From an uncultured bacterium (GTDB lineage Bacteria; Planctomycetota; UBA1135; GCA-002686595): DNA of 44,154 nucleotides. Positions 1 to 9,230 of the stretch are shown here, piece by piece. Within the stretch, counting starts at the first letter, position 1; each line of letters begins with the position of its first letter. The stretch is from positions 1 through 44,154 of the forward strand of contig CALCXM010000072.1 of NCBI GenBank assembly GCA_937905825.1. The letters are read 5' to 3'. Position numbers and translations under genes: made by a program. Below the pieces are notes generated by a model. That model was not told the DNA's origin. It ran no database searches and worked only from the letters and a program-made list of their open reading frames with translations.

Positions 1-3
1 AAA

Positions 4-42
4 GCATGGGCCGCGTCCTCCAATGGAAGACGCGGCCCATGC
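4..42 (-). terminator. Rho-independent terminator after the FKBP gene
   Basis: Perfect 14-bp inverted repeat (4-17 pairs with 29-42) around an 11-nt loop that can itself add three pairs. It lies 23 nt past the stop codon of the minus-strand FKBP gene. Read on the minus strand it is followed by T residues at the window edge. Confidence 0.8.
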
Positions 43-65
43 TGCATTCCGTGTTGCGTTCGCGA

Positions 66-737
66 CTAGAGGATCGCGATCAGCTCCACATCGAAGACCA
101 AGGTGGCGCCCCCGGGGATGCTGGCGCGACCGTTCGGGCCGTAACCCAGGTCCGAGGGGATGATCAGCTTGCGCTTGCCACCGACCTTCATGGAGCCAAC
201 GCCTTCGGTCCAGCCTTTGATCACGCCGTTGAGCGGGAAGTCCGCAGGTTGACCGCGCTTGACGGAGCTGTCGAACTCCTCGCCGTTGAGGAACCAGCCC
301 GTGTAGTGCACGCGCACTCGCGAGGCGCTGCTGGGAGGAGTGGCGCCGTCGCCTTCCTTGATGTCCCAGAACTTGAGGCCCGAGGAGGTCTCGGTCCACT
401 CGCCGCTGATCGGGTCCCCGGGGAAACGGGGCTTCTCGGTCTTGGAGGTCACGCTGCCGTCCTTGGCCAGGACCAGGTCGAAGCACATGTCTGCGGTGTA
501 GACCTGCACGTTGGCGCTGCCGTCCGTGGGGTTCATGCTGGCGTTGAGCGCCAGGCCACCGGTTGCTTTCTGGGCGGCGTCGATTTGGGCCGAGAGGGAC
601 ACGCCAGCGCTAGCCAGGGCCGCGTGCACGACGGCGGGCTCGGGGGGCAGAGTCGTGAAGTCCTCGGCCAGGATGGCGGGGGCTGCAAAGGCGGCCGTCA
701 AGGTCAAGCCCGCGAGGGCGACGAGGGGGCGAATCAT
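66..737 (-). CDS. Secreted FKBP-type peptidyl-prolyl cis-trans isomerase
   Basis: Predicted 223-residue exported prolyl isomerase that would assist folding of secreted proteins. Residues 1-23 form a signal peptide (MIRPLVALAG..., small residues before the predicted cut near AILA-E). Residues 24-118 are a region I do not recognise. Residues 119-223 are an FKBP domain with the typical VHYTGW (143-148), DSS (156-158), VIKGW and IPSDLGYG elements and a C-terminal LVFDVELI strand. An in-frame ATG 18 codons upstream (791) would put charged sequence before the signal peptide, so the ATG at 737 is preferred. The gene stands alone, with a strong terminator behind it. Whether it has isomerase activity, chaperone activity or both cannot be told from sequence. 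Confidence 0.88.
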   Translation of the reverse strand: MIRPLVALAGLTLTAAFAAPAILAEDFTTLPPEPAVVHAALASAGVSLSAQIDAAQKATGGLALNASMNPTDGSANVQVYTADMCFDLVLAKDGSVTSKTEKPRFPGDPISGEWTETSSGLKFWDIKEGDGATPPSSASRVRVHYTGWFLNGEEFDSSVKRGQPADFPLNGVIKGWTEGVGSMKVGGKRKLIIPSDLGYGPNGRASIPGGATLVFDVELIAIL

Positions 738-929
738 GGTACTTGTCAAGGTTGTTGAAGTGGGAGGTGCGAGCAGCCACTTGCGATGCAAGGGGGTTCT
801 CGCGCTGCGGCCCTTTCGAAGAAACGGCCGTTGGGGGGAAGGGACTCGCCCTGTTCGCAGGTGTCTACGGTCAGAGCGAGTGGTTGGTGAGTTCGAAGGC
901 GGCTAGCCCGGGCTCATGAATAGATCAGG

Positions 930-2150
930 CTAGCTATCGTCCTCGTCCGTCCAGTGACCTGCACCGGTCAGGGGCACGTCGGGGGGCAGGGGCATGTCAT
1001 CGTCCGGGGCAAATCCAGCCGGAACCGGCGGCCGGGTTCCAGGCATGGCTTCGCGGGCTTCACGCAGGGCCGGCAAGCCCGCTGCCAGGCTGGCTCGGGA
1101 CTCCTCCGCGTGGCCATCGACCGCTGCCGACCAAGCGCGGTTGAGTTTGCGCTCGCCCCGCGCAAAGGCGTCCATGACAGCGGCGAAGACCTTGCCCCCG
1201 TGGGCTTGTTTGATGGAGTAGCGACCCTCCGCGATGGTGTACACGTCGCCGGTCAAGAGCGGATCGATTTGAGCATGGAGCGCCTTGGGGTCCAAGTCCT
1301 TGCTGCGCAGCAAGAGGGCTTCCAAATCGCCCTCGAGGGAAACCAAAGCTTCCGAGATGCGGCCGACTTCTTCCAGCTCTTCTTCAGCGGCAGCCCCGCT
1401 GGTCTTGGAGCGTTTGAGCAGCGCACCGGCGGCAATGATGAGAACGCCAATCAAGAACGCGTAGCGATCGCCCCAGGCTTCCAAGCTCCATTGCTTGGGA
1501 ATCTTGACGGAGACTTGCTCCACGTTCGAGGCCTTCAGGCGCTCGAGCAGGGCGGCGTCCACGTAACTCGATGTCTTGAGTTGCACGGGCAGAGTCACCG
1601 TCTGGGCGAGCTTGCTGTTCATGAATTCGAAGCCTTCCGGAGTCTCTGCACCTTCCTCCAATGGCCAGTCCAGAATCTTGCGTTGCCGGAGTTCTGCGTT
1701 CTCTGCGTCGACCGTGACGTTGGTCATGCCAGCCGCTTTCAGACGCTCGATGAAGCCAGCACTCAACCGCCGCCCTGCGATGATCTCCTCAGGTTCATTG
1801 GTGAGAGTCAGGGGCTCCGCGAGCACGCGGCCGATGGCCCCCTCGTCCGCAGGCAAGGTTTCCGTGGTGGTCGCACGACGCAGGACGAGCACCTCCTTTA
1901 CGGCAATGCTCGAGAGCCACTCCTGGTCCTCTGCCGTCAAGACCGTGCCCGCGGCCAGGGTGCGGTCCTGAAAGACCAGGGTGTCCGGGAACTCGGTTTC
2001 GTAGTGGGTACCGATCGCGGTGTGCAGTGTCTTTCCAACCAGCTCGGGGCCGACGGCCAGGGACTGGGAGATGCGCTGGCTTTCACCAGCGGCTAGGGCT
2101 GCTACGATCACGCCCGCGACGAGCAAAAGGCTTCCGAATGACTTCTTCAT
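930..2150 (-). CDS. Two-helix membrane protein partner of the OPT transporter, unknown function
   Basis: A 406-residue protein I cannot place in a named family. An N-terminal hydrophobic segment (about 7-22) and a second one (about 230-246) bracket an extracytoplasmic region of about 200 residues. That region holds three related units of the form 'agt.Lt..(8-12)..L....i..V.V', at about 60-91, 120-147 and 187-217. After the second helix comes a charged, helical, probably cytoplasmic region (250-370) and a Pro/Asp-rich tail. It starts 12 nt after the stop codon of the OPT transporter gene, so the two are almost certainly co-transcribed and probably act together. A short repeat overlapping the stop (902-934) may help termination. 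The start is an ATG with a weak purine-rich site upstream. Confidence 0.75.
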   Translation of the reverse strand: MKKSFGSLLLVAGVIVAALAAGESQRISQSLAVGPELVGKTLHTAIGTHYETEFPDTLVFQDRTLAAGTVLTAEDQEWLSSIAVKEVLVLRRATTTETLPADEGAIGRVLAEPLTLTNEPEEIIAGRRLSAGFIERLKAAGMTNVTVDAENAELRQRKILDWPLEEGAETPEGFEFMNSKLAQTVTLPVQLKTSSYVDAALLERLKASNVEQVSVKIPKQWSLEAWGDRYAFLIGVLIIAAGALLKRSKTSGAAAEEELEEVGRISEALVSLEGDLEALLLRSKDLDPKALHAQIDPLLTGDVYTIAEGRYSIKQAHGGKVFAAVMDAFARGERKLNRAWSAAVDGHAEESRASLAAGLPALREAREAMPGTRPPVPAGFAPDDDMPLPPDVPLTGAGHWTDEDDS

Positions 2151-2162
2151 GACTTGGTTCCC

Positions 2163-4016
2163 TTAGACGTTCGCGGTGATGAACTCGATGAGATGGGGCT
2201 TCGCCACGGTGAACCCAGCAAAGGCCACGCCGAGCAAACCCTCTCCAACGATCAATCCGGCAGCCAGGGGCACGCCCCAGCTTTCCGTCCAGCTGGCGCC
2301 CTTCACTTTGGTCACGAGCATCTGAAGCAAGCAGCCTAGGCCGTAGGGCAAGAGGTACATGAGGGGCAAGTACATGGAGAGCCCGACGAGGACGCCCAGG
2401 CCGGCCATGCCCGAAAGGCTGAGCAGGATGCCGATCAAGCCTCCCATGCCGAACATCTCCACCGGGGCGTCGCCGCCGCGAATGGTGTTGATGACGCCTT
2501 CTAGTGCCGCTGCTTGCGGGGCAGGCATTTCCGTTCCGGGTCCGAAGGCGACACCGTAATCGCGCATGTTGTTGTCGGCCAGCAGGGCGATGGTGGCCAG
2601 GCAAACCACGGGGCCAATCCAGGAAACCGAGAGCTCGATGATCTGCTGCTTGATCGGTTGACCGCCGACCAGGGAGCCGGTCTTTAGGTCCTGCATCATG
2701 TCCGCGCACTCGGTGATGGCGACGCACACGGCGGCGCCGATCAAGACCGCGGGGACCACTTGGTTGTCCGTCAGCAAGAGGCAGATCATGACGGTCAAAA
2801 GCGCCATGCCCGAGATTGGACTCCAGTCGGTCATGCCCGTGCACTGGGCGATCACGATGCCAGCGAACCACATCCAGACGGTTCCGACTCCAGCGATGAT
2901 GGCTGCTTGTTGGTCGCTGCCGCCCGCGATGGTGGAGCGCGCCGCGAAGAACAAGAGGGCAAAGGCGAAGAGGATCGCGAGGCCCAGAATCCACATGGGC
3001 AACTCATCTCGTTCCTGCCCGCGACCCTTGCCGCCGCCGATACCGCGCAGAGCGCTGCCCATGGAAGGGAAGGCCATCAGGAGTCCAATCAAAGCGCCGC
3101 CCATCAAGAGCCCGATGCCCAAGGGACGGTTGATGTTGCCCAGGGCCCAATCGCCCGCGCCGGTAGCGGTGGTGCCCGAGGGCATCCAACCGGAATCAAA
3201 AGCGATTGGCGTGATGACGAAGTAGGCCAAGAGCCCGCCCGCCAAAACCACCAGCCCGGGCCGGCCGGTGATGAAACCAGCGCCCAGGGCAAAGGGCGCG
3301 ATGGCCCAGACAAAGTTGAAGGAAGGGTTCCACAGCACCGCGAAACGCGTGTTGGAGATCCATGCTCCCAGGTCGACGCTCCTGTCGGTGACGATGCCCG
3401 CCGGGATGCCCGCGCGTTCCGCCAGGTCCGCCCAACCTAGGAAGTTGGCCATCTCCAACTCGGGGATGTTGAGGGTCTCGGCCGCCTCGGTGAACCAAAA
3501 GATGGTCATGGAGATGGCGATGCCGACCAGCAGCACCAGGGACTTGGCGACCCCTTCTCCCGGGGAACGCAAGACCGACGCGACCGCGGTTCCCGTCGGG
3601 AAGCGCAGGCGATCGTGGTCGATCATCTGCTTGCGCGTGGGAATGATGAAGGCCACTCCCATGATCGCCCCGGCCATGGTTGCAGCCAGTAGCCAGAGCG
3701 GCTTGATCTGCGCTTGCATTCCGAGCAGGTAGAGCACCGGCACGGTGAAGATGATGCCACTGTTCGAGGTGTTGACCGAAGACGCCACCGTTTGCGCGAT
3801 GTTGTTCTCGACGATCGTTCCGCGCCGGAACACGCCGCGCAAGATGCCCCAGCCGAGAACGGCGGCGATTGCGCTGCCTCCCAGTGTGAAGCCGATCTTG
3901 AGACCTGAGTAGGTCACGGCGGCGTTCATGACGATGCCGAGCACGATGCCAACGACAATCGCGAGGGGCGTGATTTCCCGATAGGGGCGCGGGGGGCCGT
4001 CCAGGTTTTGAGTCAC
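2163..4016 (-). CDS. OPT family oligopeptide transporter
   Basis: Polytopic transporter of the OPT superfamily, which takes up oligopeptides or metal chelates using a cation gradient. About 617 residues from a GTG at 4016, close to the usual length of prokaryotic OPT proteins. Visible family features are the N-terminal REITPLAIVVGIVLG helix, SGLKIGFTLGGSAIAAVLGWG, and NNIAQTVASSVNTSNSGIIFTVP (about residues 71-93), plus more than a dozen hydrophobic segments. The frame stays open upstream to 4235, but that stretch reads as non-coding (Pro/Arg/Gly-rich, no helices), so the GTG directly before TQNLDGPPRPYREITP is preferred. The substrate cannot be read from sequence. First gene of a two-gene operon with the 406-residue protein downstream. 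Confidence 0.88.
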   Translation of the reverse strand: MTQNLDGPPRPYREITPLAIVVGIVLGIVMNAAVTYSGLKIGFTLGGSAIAAVLGWGILRGVFRRGTIVENNIAQTVASSVNTSNSGIIFTVPVLYLLGMQAQIKPLWLLAATMAGAIMGVAFIIPTRKQMIDHDRLRFPTGTAVASVLRSPGEGVAKSLVLLVGIAISMTIFWFTEAAETLNIPELEMANFLGWADLAERAGIPAGIVTDRSVDLGAWISNTRFAVLWNPSFNFVWAIAPFALGAGFITGRPGLVVLAGGLLAYFVITPIAFDSGWMPSGTTATGAGDWALGNINRPLGIGLLMGGALIGLLMAFPSMGSALRGIGGGKGRGQERDELPMWILGLAILFAFALLFFAARSTIAGGSDQQAAIIAGVGTVWMWFAGIVIAQCTGMTDWSPISGMALLTVMICLLLTDNQVVPAVLIGAAVCVAITECADMMQDLKTGSLVGGQPIKQQIIELSVSWIGPVVCLATIALLADNNMRDYGVAFGPGTEMPAPQAAALEGVINTIRGGDAPVEMFGMGGLIGILLSLSGMAGLGVLVGLSMYLPLMYLLPYGLGCLLQMLVTKVKGASWTESWGVPLAAGLIVGEGLLGVAFAGFTVAKPHLIEFITANV

Positions 4017-4455
4017 GGTGGGGGTTCCTAGGTAGGAGGGAGGCAAGCAGCCAGGGTCGGCGCGCGCTGGCGTCCCGTGATTCTGCGAGTCCAGACCTCG
4101 ATCAGCAACCGTTGCCTTGGGGATCGTGGCGCCGTAAATCAGAAATGCCGCGAGCGCTGTGCCTGTCCCTGCTGGAGCCGGGCGGGCTTGGGATTTGGCG
4201 AGAACGGGAACCTGCTCCCCGCGGACGGATTCCATCGGGGTTGGCGGGCGCGCACGCCCTTGCCCTGGAGCCTTCGGAAACAGATCTTGGGAGCCACGCT
4301 GGGTGCTTCAAAGATTACATGGCCTTCACCCGCAGCCGCTGCGAACGGGCACATGTCTCTGAAAACAAAGCCCCCGGACCCATCGCGTGGAGTTCTTGCA
4401 CAGCGGATCGAACTCGACTCTTGTTCCGGCTTGCTTCGGTCGACATTGTGGGCCC
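4017..4455. other. Divergent intergenic region, OPT transporter / glycosyltransferase
   Basis: A 439-bp gap between divergent genes, presumably carrying promoters for both. I see no convincing -35/-10 pair, riboswitch or repeat. Short open frames here have no compositional support. Confidence 0.5.
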
Positions 4456-6066
4456 ATGCCGACCCTGACTGCTTGCCTTATCGTCCGTAACGAGGGGCAA
4501 AACCTCGATTCCTGCCTGGAAGCCCTGACCCCCTTCGTGGACGAAATCTGTGTGCTCGACACGGGCTCCACGGACGACACGGTCCGCATCGCGGAGCGCC
4601 TCGGAGCGCGCGTGGGACACTACCCTTGGTCGAACGATTTCGCCGCCGCACGCAACGCTTGCATCGAGATGGCTCGCGGGGACTGGATCCTGTGCGTGGA
4701 CGCGGATGAACTGCTCGACCCGGAAAGCGTGGGGGGCTTGCGAACGCTCTTGGAAAGCCCAACCACCCAGGCCTTCCTCATCTGGATCGACAACTTGGAT
4801 GGATGCTTCGACGGTCAAGGGCTACCGACCTTCCACGCGATCGGCGTGCCGCGCCTGTTTCGCAATCGCCCCGAGATTCGCTACGAGCGTCCGGTGCATG
4901 AATCGATCGCGGACAGCCTGGCGCGCTTGCACAGCGAGCCCCTCGAGCACAGCCATGTACGCTTGGTGCATCACGGCTACTCACCGGAGGCCATCCGCGC
5001 TGGGGACAAGCTCGGACGCAACCACCGCATCTTGGAGCAGTACGTGCAGGAGGAACCTACGGACCTCTTCTGCGCGTACAAGTTCGGCCTGAGTTTCGCG
5101 GCCATGGGCGATGGGGCACAGGCCCGCGAGTGGTTGAGCAAGACCTGGAAACGGGCGATGGCGCTTGCGGACGGCCCCAGGCACTCCCTGCCGTTCTTGC
5201 CACTTTTGGGGGCGGAGCTGACCCTCCAAAGGCGCTTGGCCGGGGACATGCAGGGCGCCCATGAGATCGCCCAACAGGCGCGCATCGAGTTTCCCACCGT
5301 CGGCGAAGTGCTCTTTGAACTTGCCGAAGTGGAACGGGCCTGCGGCCGTTTGGAAGCGGCGAGCGAAGCCTATGGTTCTGCTCGTCAATGCGAGCCTTGG
5401 TCGGACATCTACACGGGCAAGCCGGGAACCCGCGGTGCCCTCAGCATGTGTGGCTTGGCGCGACTCTCCGCGCTCGGAGGGGACTTGGAGTTGGCGTCCA
5501 ACTGCGTCGCCCAGGCCTTGGAGCTCGAGCCGAAGCATTGGGAGGCGCGCACGATCGACGTGCGCTTGGCTTCCGCCCTGGGCAAGGAGCGCGTCGCTTG
5601 GTCTGAACTGTCGAGCTTGCTCGAAGAAGCGCCGTCCAATCCGCACGTGCAAATGCTGGCCGCCGAGATGGCCTGGTCCCGGCAGGACCACGAGACCGCC
5701 CGCCGTTTTTGGCGCGCGGTGCAGAAGGTGCCCGCCTACAGGTCCCCGGCCCGTGCCTGGTTGTGCGTGGCTCATCTGGTGGAAGGGGACTTGACGGCTG
5801 CGGCGCTCGAGGCTCGCGACCTGATCGCCACGGACCTACCCGAGGCGGGGGTGCTGTGCCTGATGGGCGCGATCCGCCAGGAGCCCCCAACTCTCGACCG
5901 GCGCTTCGAACCCGCGGCACTCGCGGGAGAGCTGCACGCTTGGCTGGCCGAGTTGGCCCAGGATCCGGCAGGCGTTGCGCTGGAGGCCTTTGGCCGCGGA
6001 TTGGAACAGCTGCGACCGCTGCTGGGGGATGACTTTCTCGCCGTTGAGTCGGCCGAGGGCGTTTAG
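4456..6066 (+). CDS. GT2 family glycosyltransferase with TPR-like C-terminal region
   Basis: 536-residue protein. The N-terminal 230 residues are a GT-A glycosyltransferase domain of the SunS/WaaE-like GT2 type: CLIVRNEG (7-14), DTGSTDDT (35-42), DFAAARN (61-67) and the metal/nucleotide-sugar motif VDADE (81-85). The remainder is helical and Ala/Leu-rich with TPR-like spacing (for example FELAEVERACGRLEAASEAY and LARLSALGGDLELASNCVAQALELEP), a common arrangement in this group. It probably transfers a sugar to a glycan, lipid or protein; the acceptor is unknown. The ATG at 4456 is chosen because MPTLTACLIVRNEG matches the usual family N-terminus; an earlier in-frame start at 4387 adds 23 unlike residues. 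A hairpin follows the gene. Confidence 0.86.
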   Translation: MPTLTACLIVRNEGQNLDSCLEALTPFVDEICVLDTGSTDDTVRIAERLGARVGHYPWSNDFAAARNACIEMARGDWILCVDADELLDPESVGGLRTLLESPTTQAFLIWIDNLDGCFDGQGLPTFHAIGVPRLFRNRPEIRYERPVHESIADSLARLHSEPLEHSHVRLVHHGYSPEAIRAGDKLGRNHRILEQYVQEEPTDLFCAYKFGLSFAAMGDGAQAREWLSKTWKRAMALADGPRHSLPFLPLLGAELTLQRRLAGDMQGAHEIAQQARIEFPTVGEVLFELAEVERACGRLEAASEAYGSARQCEPWSDIYTGKPGTRGALSMCGLARLSALGGDLELASNCVAQALELEPKHWEARTIDVRLASALGKERVAWSELSSLLEEAPSNPHVQMLAAEMAWSRQDHETARRFWRAVQKVPAYRSPARAWLCVAHLVEGDLTAAALEARDLIATDLPEAGVLCLMGAIRQEPPTLDRRFEPAALAGELHAWLAELAQDPAGVALEAFGRGLEQLRPLLGDDFLAVESAEGV

Positions 6067-6096
6067 TCGGGTTGTGACTGAAAGTCGGCGAGATTT

Positions 6097-6129
6097 GTAG
6101 AAACCGTGTTGCAATCCGTCGGTTTCTGC
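6097..6129 (+). terminator. Hairpin after the glycosyltransferase gene
   Basis: Ten-bp stem (6097-6106 with 6120-6129, one G-U pair) and 13-nt loop, 30 nt after the stop codon. No U-run follows, so it may be a weak terminator or a 3'-end-stabilising hairpin. Confidence 0.4.
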
Positions 6130-6135
6130 GGGAGT

Positions 6136-6159
6136 ATTCGCAGAGGTGGTGGTGCGAAT
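6136..6159. promoter_or_regulatory. Inverted repeat upstream of glutamine synthetase
   Basis: Seven-bp arms ATTCGCA / TGCGAAT (6136-6142 and 6153-6159) separated by 10 nt, about 175 bp before the probable start of the glutamine synthetase gene. The symmetry suits a dimeric regulator, but it could also fold as RNA. It is not a match to any operator I know. Confidence 0.25.
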
Positions 6160-6332
6160 GTGCAGAACGTGATCAAATGCGTCTGCGTCACTCCTTCTCC
6201 GCCCACGCCCCAAAACGGGGCTGAACCCAAACCCCAAAACCCCCGCCCAGCCTGGGCCCCGCCATGCACGACCTGATTACGCCGGAATTGAAAGACGTCG
6301 ACCTGGAAGTCTGCCGCGCCACGGAAAGTGGC

Positions 6333-7676
6333 ATGGACAAGCAGCAGATCCTTTCGCACATGAAGGATCACAACGTGCAGTTCCTGCGCCTGCAGTTCAC
6401 CGATGTGACCGGGATCAACAAGAACGTTGAGGTGCCCGCCAGCCAGTTCCAGAAGGCGCTGGATGGTGAGATCATGTTTGACGGCTCCTCGATCGAGGGC
6501 TTCTGTCGGATTGAAGAATCGGACATGCTGCTCAAGCCTGATCTCTCCACCTACCGCATCGACCCCTGGGTCTCCGTGGGGTCCGGCGGCCGTGGGCAGG
6601 GCCGGGTCGCTCGGGTCATCTGTGATGTGTTCAATCCAGACGAAACGCCCTTCGAAGGTTGTCCCCGGGCAACTTTGAAGCGCGCTTGTGATGATGCCGC
6701 CGCCATGGGGTACGCCATGAACGCCGGCCCGGAGGCCGAGTTCTTCCTCTTCATGCGTGGTAAGGATGGCGAAGCGACCACCCGCACCCACGACTCGGCC
6801 GGGTACTTTGACCTGGCTCCGATCGACCTCGGTGAGGCTTGCCGGCGCGAGATCGTGGTGGCCCTCGAGGCCCTCGGTTTCGAGATTGAAGCGGCCCACC
6901 ACGAAGTGGCAGCGGGTCAGCACGAGATCGACTTCAAGTACGGTCCCGCTCTGCAGTGCGCCGACCAGTTGACCACCTTCCGCTTTGTGGTTCGTCGCAT
7001 CGCGCGCGGCATGGGCCTGCACGCGACCTTCATGCCCAAGCCTTTGTTTGGCTTGAACGGCTCGGGCATGCACGTGCACCAGTCGCTCTTCAAAGGCGAG
7101 GAGAATGCGTTCTACGACAAGAACGGCACCCACGAAGGCATCAGTGATTTGATGCGCCACTACGTCGGCGGCTTGCTCAAGCACGCCCGCGGCTTCTGCG
7201 CAATCACGAACCCTCTGGTGAATTCCTACAAGCGCTTGGTGCCCGGCTACGAAGCACCCACGGACCTCGCCTGGTCCATGCGCAACCGTTCGCCGCTGAT
7301 TCGTGTCCCCGCCCGCCGTGGACTCGGAACCCGCTGCGAGGTTCGCATGCCCGATCCCTCTTGCAACCCGTACTTGGCCTTCGCCGCCATGTTGGCTTCC
7401 GGCCTCGACGGTGTCCGCAACAAGATCGAGCCCCCGGAGCCCGTCGCAGCCAACGTCTACACCATGAGCGCCCGCGAACGCGCGCGCCTCAAGATCAAGA
7501 GCTTGCCCGGCAACTTGGGCGAGGCCATCGCGCTGCTCGAGAAGGACGACGTGGTCAAGGACGCTCTCGGCCCGCACATCACCGAGCAGTTCATCCTCGC
7601 CAAGAAGATCGAATGGGCCGAGTACATCTGTGCCGTGCACCCTTGGGAAGTGGAGCAGTACCTGACGAAGTACTAG
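6333..7676 (+). CDS. glnA: Glutamine synthetase, type I-alpha
   Basis: Makes glutamine from glutamate, ammonium and ATP; cytoplasmic dodecamer in this family. 447 residues from the ATG at 6333, which matches the length and N-terminus of Bacillus-type GSI-alpha and has GGAAAG just upstream. An in-frame ATG at 6264 would add 23 residues. Visible signatures: FDGSSIEGF (49-57), followed by an Arg at the position of the feedback-inhibition Arg of Bacillus GlnA (RIEESDM), GPEAEFFLF (132-140), the ATP-site NGSGMHVHQSLF, and the C-terminal VHPWEVEQYLTKY typical of the alpha type. The adenylylation loop of the beta type (NLYDLPPE) is replaced by NVYTMSAR, so regulation by adenylylation is unlikely and feedback inhibition more likely. 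Monocistronic, with a strong terminator downstream. Confidence 0.95.
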   Translation: MDKQQILSHMKDHNVQFLRLQFTDVTGINKNVEVPASQFQKALDGEIMFDGSSIEGFCRIEESDMLLKPDLSTYRIDPWVSVGSGGRGQGRVARVICDVFNPDETPFEGCPRATLKRACDDAAAMGYAMNAGPEAEFFLFMRGKDGEATTRTHDSAGYFDLAPIDLGEACRREIVVALEALGFEIEAAHHEVAAGQHEIDFKYGPALQCADQLTTFRFVVRRIARGMGLHATFMPKPLFGLNGSGMHVHQSLFKGEENAFYDKNGTHEGISDLMRHYVGGLLKHARGFCAITNPLVNSYKRLVPGYEAPTDLAWSMRNRSPLIRVPARRGLGTRCEVRMPDPSCNPYLAFAAMLASGLDGVRNKIEPPEPVAANVYTMSARERARLKIKSLPGNLGEAIALLEKDDVVKDALGPHITEQFILAKKIEWAEYICAVHPWEVEQYLTKY

Positions 7677-7806
7677 GATGCGGGCGCGGGCCCTTTCGGC
7701 AGGTTTGCGGCCCCGTGCCACAAGTCCGCGCCGCTCGGCGGCTGCCCTTTGATTTGAGCAGCAGCTGATTGAGCATCAACTGATTCGAGCCAGCCTCGGA
7801 TTCCGG

Positions 7807-7842
7807 GAGGCGCGCGGGGGAGGATCCCCCGCGCGCCTCTTG
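7807..7842 (+). terminator. Strong terminator after glnA
   Basis: Perfect 14-bp GC-rich stem (7807-7820 with 7826-7839), 5-nt loop, followed by TTG. It lies 130 bp past the glnA stop and before the FemAB-like gene. Confidence 0.75.
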
Positions 7843-7949
7843 CCTTGATGCTCCTGTCGGGCCCAAACCCCTGGCAATTGCCCCAATTTTCAGGGGCGGA
7901 CTTCATTCCAGGAGAGAACCCGCTCGAAACACTCGACAGCTTGACTCCC

Positions 7950-9062
7950 ATGTCCTTTATTGCCCCCGTGATTCCGATCAGTTCAGACGACGCCGATTCC
8001 TCGGCTAGCGCTTCCCAAACGGCCCGGCCCGTCGTCGTGCGACCGGCCGCCCTGCGCGATGATGCGCGCGCGGATCGGTTGGTGCGCGAGCTCGGCGGAA
8101 GCCTGTTTCAACGCAGCGCTTGGTTGAACGCGGTGGAGAAGGTCTTTGGGCATCAGCGCAGTTGTTTGCACGCCTTCCGCGGGGATGAGTTGGTCGGCAG
8201 TTTGCCGCTCATGACCTGTCGTGGATTGTTCGGCGGCAAGCACTTGATCTCTTCGCCCTACGGCGTTTATGGGGGACCGCTTGCCCAGGACTTGGAGGTG
8301 CAGGGCGCCTTGCTCGAAGCCGCCATGCGGGGGGCGCGCGTGGCCGAGGTGGGGCGCATCGAACTGCGCTCCCGCACTCTCGTCGAGCACGCGGACTTGG
8401 TGCAATCTGACAAGTACGTGACCTTCATCAAGGACCTACCGCAGACTCCGGAGGAAATCCTGCAGGGCATGAAGAAGGACGAACGCCGTTTGGTGCGTCG
8501 CGCCGTGGACACTCACGGCCTCGTCATGCAAGAGGGCTCTTGGTTCGTGGAAGACCTGACGCGCCTTTTCCATTCGAGCAAGCAACGGCTTGGATCCCCG
8601 GGACTGCCCGGCGCCTGGTTCCACGCGCTGCTCGAGCACCTGGGGGAAGAAGTGGTGATTCACTTGGTGCGCAAGGATCAGGAAGTCCTGGCGGTCAGCA
8701 TGTGTTTCGTCGATCAAGGGGAACTGCGCATGTACTACATCGGCACCGCAGCGAGCGCCAACCGGGAGTACGCCACCACCAGTTTCATGATTGCAGAACT
8801 CCAGAGGTGGGCTCTGGAACGGGGCCTGAAGCGCTTTGACTTGGGCCGCTCGCGGGCGGACGCAGGGGCGGTGAAGTTCAAGAAGAACCAAGGCTTCAAG
8901 CCCGAGCCGCTGAGCTACTGCTACGGCCTGATCGGCTCCCAGGAGCTTCCCAGCTTCACGCCCTCAAATCCCAAGACCGCCTGGTTGCGCGAGACCTGGT
9001 CCGAGTTGCCGCCTTTTGTCTGCGTGCGACTCTCGGGATTCCTGTCGAAGTACCTGCCTTAG
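7950..9062 (+). CDS. FemAB-like GNAT acyltransferase (FemAB/PEP-CTERM-associated type)
   Basis: 370-residue protein with the double GNAT fold of the FemAB/BioF2-like group. The first half carries SLFQRSAWLNAV and ISSPYGVYGGPL (about 100-111). The second half has the acetyltransferase-like MYYIGTAASANREYATTSFMIAELQRWALERGLKRFDLGRS segment, here quoted in parts: MYYIGTAAS, FMIAELQRWA and KRFDLGRS, ending with VKFKKNQGFKPE. Relatives add amino acids to peptidoglycan or belong to exopolysaccharide / PEP-CTERM gene sets; no exosortase or polysaccharide genes are in this window, so the substrate is unknown. The ATG at 7950 is preferred over the start at 7845 because the intervening residues are low-complexity. 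Confidence 0.78.
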   Translation: MSFIAPVIPISSDDADSSASASQTARPVVVRPAALRDDARADRLVRELGGSLFQRSAWLNAVEKVFGHQRSCLHAFRGDELVGSLPLMTCRGLFGGKHLISSPYGVYGGPLAQDLEVQGALLEAAMRGARVAEVGRIELRSRTLVEHADLVQSDKYVTFIKDLPQTPEEILQGMKKDERRLVRRAVDTHGLVMQEGSWFVEDLTRLFHSSKQRLGSPGLPGAWFHALLEHLGEEVVIHLVRKDQEVLAVSMCFVDQGELRMYYIGTAASANREYATTSFMIAELQRWALERGLKRFDLGRSRADAGAVKFKKNQGFKPEPLSYCYGLIGSQELPSFTPSNPKTAWLRETWSELPPFVCVRLSGFLSKYLP

Positions 9063-9230
9063 CAGGAGATCGGTCGCCTGAACCGATGCGTCGGCGAGCC
9101 CTAGCCCGCACGCAAGGCGCGTGGGAACGGACCGCCTAGGCCAGGGGGGGTTGCCCAATACAGCGATTCTAGGTTTGCGAGCGCGCCCCAGGCTTCCTCC
9201 GGGCATGGCCGCAGGGCAGAATGCTCGTCT

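Noticed and set aside
954..2096. 380-codon plus-strand frame opposite the OPT partner gene
   Set aside because: No start context or domain; antisense to a gene with a signal-anchor helix and an operon position.
4077..4490. Short plus-strand ORFs upstream of the glycosyltransferase gene
   Set aside because: No compositional or domain support, and they overlap the start of the real gene.
6063..7721. 552-codon open frame on the minus strand opposite glnA
   Set aside because: Its His/Val/Gly-rich product has no family features and is the antisense shadow of a perfectly conserved enzyme gene in GC-rich DNA.
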